Origin: Lindgomyces ingoldianus
Lineage: Eukaryota > Ascomycota > Dothideomycetes > Pleosporales > Lindgomycetaceae
DNA: 64,000 bases
Reading direction: 5' to 3'
Assembly: GCF_010093535.1 (NCBI RefSeq)
Contig: NW_022985162.1
Location: 1,983,053-2,047,052 of the forward strand
The notes under the pieces are model-generated. The model searched no databases. It was not told where the DNA came from and saw nothing but the letters and a program-made list of their open reading frames with translations. Made by a program: the position numbers and the translations under genes. Every line of letters starts with the position of its first letter. Within the stretch, counting starts at the first letter, position 1. Below are positions 56,862-64,000 of the stretch, piece by piece.

Positions 56862-58298
56862 ATGTTTAGACCCATTTGCAGACACTCCGCAAGGCAATTG
56901 AGCAAAGCAGCCCGTTCCGCGGCAATCGGAACACGGCATCTGCATGCCCCTGTTCAATTTGACTGGAAAGATCCACTAGGCGCCAACAATCTGTATTCGG
57001 AAGAGGAGCTGGCGATTTCAGAAACAGCAGAGTCATACTGCCAGGAGCGTATGCTCCCAAGAATATTAGGTATTGCCAAGATATGTTCTCCAGTTGGTGG
57101 CCCGCTAACCACAATTCCATGTAGAGGCATATAGAAATGAGAACTTCGACCGGAAAATTCTCGAAGAGATGGGCGAATTAGGCTTATTAGGAGCAACCAT
57201 CCAAGGCTATGGTTGTGCAGGTGTTAGCAGTGTCGCGTCTGGGTTGATTACAAGAGCTGTCGAGCGGGTGGATTCTGGGTATCGATCCGGTTACTCGGTT
57301 CAGAGTGCTCTAGTCATGGGTGGCATAGAAGAATTTGGAACAGAGGAAATGAAGGAGAAATATCTGCCTGAGATGGCGAAGGGCAAAATGCTCGGCTGTT
57401 TTGGTTTGACTGAACCAAACCACGGCTCGGATCCTGGATCGATGGAAACGACCGCGAAACCTCACCCCTCAAAGAAAGGATACTACTCGCTTTCTGGTGC
57501 CAAGACCTGGATCACGAACTCGCCCATTTCTAACTTGCTTTTGGTATGGGCGAAACTGGAAAGCACTGGCAAGATCCGTGGATTTGTGATTGAAAGAGGT
57601 CAATGTCCGCCTGGCACACTCGAAACGCCGCCAATCAAGAACAAGAATGGTCTTCGAGCTTCGATCACAGGAATGATCCAGCTCGACGAGTGTCCCGTCC
57701 CAGAAGCAAATATGTTCCCAGACGTGGAAGGCTTGAAGGGTCCCTTTGGCTGCCTGAACTCTGCCAGATATGGCATTGCTTGGGGAACTATAGGGGCGCT
57801 GGAAGACTGCATCGACCGGGCAAGGACATATGCCTTAGAGAGAAAGCAGTTCAAAGGCAACCCAATTGCGAAATATCAGCTTGTTCAAAAGAAGCTGGCG
57901 GACGCAAGCACAGACGCCGCGTACGGTATTCTCTCAGCTATTCAAGTGGGAAGACTGAAGGATGAAGGAAAAGCTGCCCCCGAGATGATTTCAATGATCA
58001 AGAGGCAGAACTGTGATAGGGCTTTGGTAAATGCTCGCACGTGAGTTCTTCGAGGTGCCCTTCGAGAAGGGCTTTGGCTGAAACTTGATGCAGGCTACAG
58101 GAAGTCTTTGGAGGAAACGCCGTCTCTGACGAATACGGAATAGGGAGGCATGTAGCAAACCTATTCGTGACTCAAACGTACGAAGGACAGAGCGACATTC
58201 ATTGTGAGTGCCCCACCTCGTGACTCCTGATGTTGCTGACCAAGTCTCCAGCCCTGATCCTCGGAAGAGCAATCACAGGTATCCAGGCGTTCTGCTGA
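56862..58298 (+). CDS. gcdh: Glutaryl-CoA dehydrogenase, mitochondrial
   Basis: Exons 56862-57069, 57125-58040, 58094-58203 and 58252-58298 give about 426 residues. The flavoenzyme oxidises and decarboxylates glutaryl-CoA to crotonyl-CoA in lysine and tryptophan breakdown. The first 35 residues are basic and Ser/Ala-rich, a mitochondrial presequence. Acyl-CoA dehydrogenase motifs are clear: '[20 protein letters not shown]', '[13 protein letters not shown]', '[16 protein letters not shown]', '[18 protein letters not shown]' and '[10 protein letters not shown]', whose Glu (about 405) is the catalytic base. The Arg-Tyr-Gly-Ile-Ala-Trp-Gly stretch and E-P-N-H-G-S-D-P point to glutaryl-CoA rather than other acyl-CoA substrates. 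The last exon is only 47 nt. ATG 56862 replaces an upstream TTG. All four exons are in phase with standard GT-AG introns. Confidence 0.94.
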
Positions 58299-59033
58299 GG
58301 CGCTGCTCGCCCTGCAGCACAGTTCTGCACATGGAAGTCAGGGTCAAATGTTGTGTCTCCGCGTGTAGAATTAGATTAGGAAAGTATGCAGGCAGACGAG
58401 AAGTCGTTTCGAGGTGCCAAAAATGCAGTCTCACGTTTCGAAACTTGAAAGGTCTCACAACTGCTTGCAGACATGCCAATCACACGGAACGCTGCGAGCT
58501 TTCAGCTTCAAGCTTCGCCGAAAGACGAATCGCCGTAGACATGATATGATTGAGCAAAATATTGCGCGAAGCAAAGTCGAGCGTGAGGCTGAATAAACTA
58601 GCATGTTTTTCTTCGAAGTTCCATGGTTTGCCACAGTGAGCCTAACAACGTAGCGGTAAAGAAACGCCGGCGAAATAATTTTCTGGGCAGTGAACCCGGC
58701 CGGCTTGACCTCGCGGCGTTAGTTTCGATACATTTAATACCTAGCCTCTTGCCCGCCGCCTCTCCTCTTTCTTCAGCACACCGACGGCCTACCCTCAACA
58801 CAGTCCCCGTTGTTTGGCTCTGCACAGCGACCAAAAGCACTACAGTAGGTGGGTTGGGCTTCCGCGGCTTGGGCGCTCCTTCCGCTGATATGCCGCAAGT
58901 TCTTTTCGGGGCCAGGATCAAGCGCTAACTCTCGCTCTCGCAGCCCACTTCAACTTCAACACCAACAACACTCTCTCGACCCCGAACAAGGTTCGCTCTC
59001 TCATACAACCACACATTTCCACCCAACCTAGCC
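58299..59033. other. Upstream region of ubc4
   Basis: 735 bp, 3' flank of the dehydrogenase gene and promoter/leader of ubc4; the last 250 bp are pyrimidine-rich. No gene seen. Confidence 0.55.
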
Positions 59034-59874
<841 letters not shown>

Positions 59875-60660
59875 CCAAGTGATTTGGCTCAGCGGGAACT
59901 GTCTCCGCGAGCCACCAGCTGGCGGGGATGGAATTTTCTAGTCACGACGACAATGATGCGGGGCAAGGTTCACGGACGGGTAGTCGATCTCACTTAAGAG
60001 GGCTTCAGCTGGCATGGCAGGCTTGACGACAGATCAGGAGTTTCCTTTACCGGCGTGTTTTGCGGCAGAACGCTGAAACCGCCTTCTTCGTGTTTACTAT
60101 CATCATCACTTAACAGCAGAATGGCCCTTCTTCACACACTCACACTTTCTTAAATATCCCCCCAAACCTCCCATTCTACGTTTACATACGCAATTTTTTG
60201 ACCCTCAATCTTTTCCCAATCCCCTGTCTTGGCTTTCCATGATGCATATCCGGGTTTTCCTTCGAGTATTTCCATTTTTGGGAGTACTTTGGCGGGTGGA
60301 ATTAGCATGATTAGAACTACACACACCCTTTGCTTTCGACGACTTGCCTTGCACGGGCTGACACATATTCCCCCTGAAATTTCTTGGGCTGACGAGGCGA
60401 TATGTTGTGACACCAACTGGCCCTAGGGCACTAATGATGCCGAGGCTTGTGATACATCTGCCTAGTGACGATGAAAACTCACACGTGACCAGGTTTAACA
60501 CTTTGTTGATAGCAGAAACCTCAAGGAGATGTGATATAGATGCCCTCTAATTGGATCAGAAAATAATCGTACATGGATATCATCTATATCTTTTGGTACC
60601 AGCATCCCAGTCCCTATCTGATCATATAATACATATCCAAAATTCATACAAAACGGGGGA
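59875..60660. other. Intergenic, convergent 3' ends
   Basis: 786 bp between ubc4 and the poly(A) polymerase-like gene. A few 65-98 codon frames near 60.15-60.5 kb have no family features. No gene called. Confidence 0.5.
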
Positions 60661-62541
60661 TCACACAGCAACCCTGAAGTCCTTTAGAGCGGTTTCCGGA
60701 TCTGTGGACTTCGCTTGCTCTGACGTCTTTGCTGAGTCTTCAGGACTGGTCGGTGCCGTCATTCTATCCTTCCTTCCGTCCTTCCTTTCCCGAGCCTCGT
60801 CTGCGGCCATATCTTGCACAGACGGCATACCAAAAGACGACGTAATCATGTCTCCCCACCCCTGTCCTTCAGCTTCTAAGGGGCTTTGCGTCTCCGGTGT
60901 TCTCGCAGCACCACCGCTCGCCTGTTCCCTGATTTGCTTTGCGTCGGCGCCGATCTGGCTCATCCGGACGCCCATCAACGAGGTTCGCCCTTGACCCTCT
61001 AGCTTTCGCCTGCGATCGATATTCAAAGCGTAGACAGGCCCAACCAGGTTAAACAAAAGGCTTTTTCTAGTGTTGGATTTCCAGTCGCGCTGCAGTTGGT
61101 GAGCCAGTGCCCTGCAGGTTGCTTGCAGGTGCTTAATGCAGATACCCTTACGGCCTAAGTCATTCGTGGAATCAGCAGGATCTCGAAGAGTTAATAAGAA
61201 AGGTGGCAGTGGCTCAGTTTCGTGGTTCTGTTAGGTGTATTAGTATGGTAGAGAGAAGTCAGACAGGGGCTAATGTACCAATATCTTTGCTTTTGCTTTC
61301 TTCGACATGATTGTTTCCGTATCTTTGCTAAACAGTGTGGGCGGTTCAATCGAAATCCCTTTGGTGCTTGTGTCAAAGTGGCCCCAGAACCTGAGGAAGC
61401 GACAAACCCCTGTCCCAGCATTATGCCCTGGTGGCCCGCTGTGTAGGAATGCCGCAACAATCATCATGAAGATCGAGTAAGCTCCAAAGCCACCCCTAAA
61501 GACGTCTGTCAATCCTCTGATATCCAGCATAGCCTTAACGACCGAATAGACCTCGGGGAGATAGGGATATTCTTCTGTATATTTCTGGATAAAGGATCTT
61601 GACAGAGATGTGTCATTAGATAGCACGATCTGAACGTCAAGCCCAGACTCTCGGTCTTGCATTGCAATGAGGGGATATCGCGCATGTCGGAGTTGACAGA
61701 GCAAGAAACCCTTTTTGCTCATATGCCTTTGAAGCCGTGTTAGGTCACGGAGGAGGAGGCGCCGTATCTCAGCCGGGGGAGGTTTGATGGAGTCCTTCAG
61801 ATTCTCCCTGTCCGTCAGTCGGAGGTCGATATCCGACGTAGCAAAAGCTAGGCCAGTCCGCTCGGAGCCAAACACTTCAAGTGCTAGGTGTGGAAGCACC
61901 TGTTCTGTTTCCGACCGTACTCTTTGTATCAGCTGCCTCCTGGCAAGCGCTTCGAGTCTAGTAGGTTGTATGTATTCATGAAAGTTTTTAATTTCAAGCG
62001 ATAGCCTGCCGTTACGTGTAAGCATTTAATCTGGTCGCTGCAAGGGGAAGGCAGAGCAAGCCCACCTCTCCTTCCCGCCCATGCTATTATTTTCATGGCG
62101 GACAATCCATGGCAGAATGCCCTCCTTGACACCCTGGATAGGTTTCAGAGGCGGTACGACGACACCTTCATAATCTGTCACGTGTGCGAATGCGCGCTTA
62201 GGGTTGTTGACAACCTGCCTCCGAGGCTTCGAGATTATCAGTTTTACACCGGTTCCCGAATATATTTCTTTCGAGGCTCGAACGCTCTCTAGATCGGCGA
62301 TATTGAGGCCCTTCTTCTCACCCTTGGTTCCACTGTTCAGCGAGGAGAGTGGTCCGGAGATTGGAGGCTCGGCAGGCGATAGCGAGGAGTCGCCCTGCTG
62401 GAGATTTGAAGCAACAGAGGACGATAAACGCTGCTGAAATGGCAACGGTCGATACGGAAGGATGAAGTGTTGCCACAAGGCAGTAGAGGGCGTGAATGGA
62501 TTATGAGAGCCACATATTGACCGAGGGCGATGGGGCTTCAT
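60661..62541 (-). CDS. Cid1-type non-canonical poly(A) polymerase / terminal nucleotidyltransferase, probably mitochondrial
   Basis: Exons 62541-62066, 62005-61279 and 61227-60661 give about 589 residues. The enzyme would add nucleotides to RNA 3' ends. The catalytic domain has 'FGSERTGLAFATSDIDLRL', supplying G-S and the D-x-D pair, and a third carboxylate in G-L-D-V-Q-I-V-L. The PAP-associated part spans the last splice: a helical core with 'GGFGAYSIFMMIVAAFL', then 'LRDPADSTNDLGRKGICIKH', the D-P-x-D-x-x-N-D-L-G motif. The first 60 residues are Arg/Ser/Pro-rich without acids, like a mitochondrial presequence, which suggests a mitochondrial poly(A) polymerase; I infer this only. Splices G-K-E-R|L-S-L-E-I and A-K-I-L|N-H-E-T are in phase. 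The ATG at 62541 was used since 62550 is GTG. The acidic/Lys-rich tail is unusual for the family. Confidence 0.85.
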
Positions 62542-63505
62542 GAGAGGCACGCAATGGCAACAGATTAAGACAACACAAGATGGTGGGCATCAACAACTAG
62601 GTTTCGCGCTCCTGTGGGAGTTTGGGCGAACTTCTTCGCAAAACATATTGCCAAGCCCACTATGCCGCACCGGACTAGGACTGCATTCACGTGACTTGAA
62701 CTTTTGATGTGTGCGCACAAGCCATTATTTTCTTCTTCTGGCCCACGACATCTGTGATGGCGGGCAAAAATCATACGAGCATCTTGAGCCTCTTGGCGAT
62801 CCGTTGCTGCAAGATCAGACAGGCTTTCTGGACAGTAAGTGAATTTTAGCACCGGTAACAGCCCAGCAGACCGCCCGTTTGCGACTTTTCTGCTCTACTT
62901 GCCTAGTCTACGTGATTAACTCTGGACAAAGCAACCTCGGAACTCTGCCTTATCGTTGCGTCATATTTGATGTTCTCACAAAGCTGCAAAGTCCTGTTGC
63001 AAGACGGCATGGCCCGAGCGGGCTCCCTGGTTGGGTATGACGCGACCGACGACAATGTGGGCTGGAGGGGTTCGCCAGTGATGAGACATTTCCGCTCAGC
63101 ATTTCCTCAACCTCCTCTCCTGACCTAATTGTGAATTGTGTTGCGCCTTTAAATACTGTTCTCTCTCTCTCTCGGACGTCCCTAGGAACCACCAAACCGG
63201 CCGACAACAGCCCGGTCCCAGCGATGTTCGAAGCTTGAGCGCGTGCAACTCGTCGAAAGTGCCCCATCCAGCAGCCATACCCAAAGGTGGCCTTTCCACC
63301 CTTAGAAAAAGGTAAATTAGCTTACCGCAGTCGTGCTGGCTTGACAATTTCTGTCACACGCACAAGGTGCCCGGAATCTTGCCCGTTGTGGCAGTTTGCC
63401 TCTCTTTCCCTCTATTCCTACCTTTGCAACTCACCTCATCTCACCTATATGGCTACCGACTAACCGGCCATGCAGCGCGATACTCAAGAAACCTCCTCCG
63501 TCTAA
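62542..63505. other. Divergent promoter region before the trehalose gene
   Basis: 964 bp shared upstream region. A (CT)n tract lies at 63161-63173 and a CT-rich leader at 63.4-63.5 kb. No separate gene recognised. Confidence 0.5.
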
Positions 63506-63964
63506 ATGGCTTCTCCTCCTTCACAGCCTGCCCAGGATCCTCCTGCTCCTATTGGCACCTCCACACACCCCGCGCTGCAACCCTCCATCACCTCTGTCCC
63601 CGTCACCCCTGGCGTGCATATGGCCGGCCACTCTGCATACATTGAGCCTGAGGGCACTGCACACAGCACTAACCTGCCCTTTGACCCCGACACGGCCACA
63701 CCAGGTCCCCAGTGGAACGCGAATTCGTACTTTGCGCCAAAACACGAGGCACGCTCAAGCTCTCCAACCGAGGCTGCCGCTGGTGCTCGCACGGCAGAAG
63801 AGCTCCTACGACGTCTGAGCCTGATACCGGACCCGCAAGTCAAGCATGATCTAGCAGACATAGACCCGCGGGCAGCACATCCTAATTTGAATCTCAGCGG
63901 AAGAGTTCTTAGCGCTACTTTCGCCGTGCCTTACAACATTGGCTTCTCGCCAGGTAACGAGTGG
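63506..63964 (+). CDS. Trehalose-6-phosphate synthase/phosphatase complex subunit, first exon only (3' truncated)
   Basis: An ATG at 63506 opens a frame of 153 codons up to a strong GTAAGT donor at 63965; the rest is off-window. Residues 1-115 are a low-complexity N-tail. From about 115 the peptide reads 'RTAEELLRRLSL', then 'LSGRVLSATFAVPYNIGFSP', then G-N-E-W. This G-R-x-x-S-A-T-F-x-x-P-Y segment is the start of the GT20 (glucosyltransferase-like) domain of the trehalose synthase complex subunits Tps2 (phosphatase) or Tps3/Tsl1 (regulatory). The missing part decides between them. These subunits convert trehalose-6-phosphate to trehalose or regulate that step during stress and spore formation in the cytosol. 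Start and splice site look sound. Confidence 0.72.
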
Positions 63965-64000
63965 GTAAGTGGAATTCTGTTGTCTTCTTCCATGCCTACC

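Overview
This window is a gene-rich piece of nuclear DNA from a filamentous ascomycete (Pezizomycotina; a Leotiomycetes-like relative is my low-confidence guess). The evidence is short 45-250 bp spliceosomal introns with GTRNGY-type donors and CTAAC-like branch sites, about one gene per 3 kb on both strands, and proteins typical of filamentous fungi: a DUF3176 membrane protein, a secreted protein often mislabelled 'ribosomal protein S17', an LTE1-type RasGEF, and an adenylate cyclase with RA, LRR, PP2C-like and cyclase domains. I see no rRNA, convincing tRNA, CRISPR array, transposon or secondary-metabolite cluster. All exon models below were built by reading splice sites and phases by eye.

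Layout. 1-15 kb: the 3' tail of an unknown + strand gene; the V-ATPase assembly factor Vma12 (-) divergent from hexaprenyl diphosphate synthase Coq1 (+); the COMPASS subunit Swd3/WDR5 (-) divergent from the sphingolipid phospholipase C Isc1 (+); TAF12 (+); a CorA-type Mg2+ transporter (-); and a small glycine-zipper protein (+). 15-30 kb: the RasGEF Lte1 (-), a DUF3445/HRQ-family haem-oxidase-like membrane protein (-), the ER mannosyltransferase Alg9 (-) divergent from the H/ACA snoRNP factor Naf1 (+). 30-43 kb: adenylate cyclase (+), an empty 2.7 kb stretch and a DUF3176 protein (+). 43-54.5 kb: a repeat-bearing secreted protein (-), a PhzF-family protein (-), a 3.3 kb gene-poor stretch, an unrecognised ascomycete protein (+) and a single-BRCT protein (+). 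54.5-64 kb: FEN1 (-) divergent from glutaryl-CoA dehydrogenase (+), the E2 enzyme Ubc4/5 (+), a Cid1-type non-canonical poly(A) polymerase that is probably mitochondrial (-), and the first exon of a trehalose-6-phosphate synthase/phosphatase subunit (+), cut by the window end.

The genes are mostly unrelated housekeeping functions rather than an operon-like system. One loose theme is Ras/cAMP signalling (a RasGEF, a Ras-binding adenylate cyclase and a trehalose-pathway gene whose homologues act downstream of PKA), but they are 10-30 kb apart and I treat this as coincidence. The most unusual features are at gene-structure level: a 5-nt micro-exon in FEN1, two GC-AG introns (UBC4 and the BRCT gene, the latter in frame if retained), and a block-structured 18-bp coding repeat in the secreted protein.
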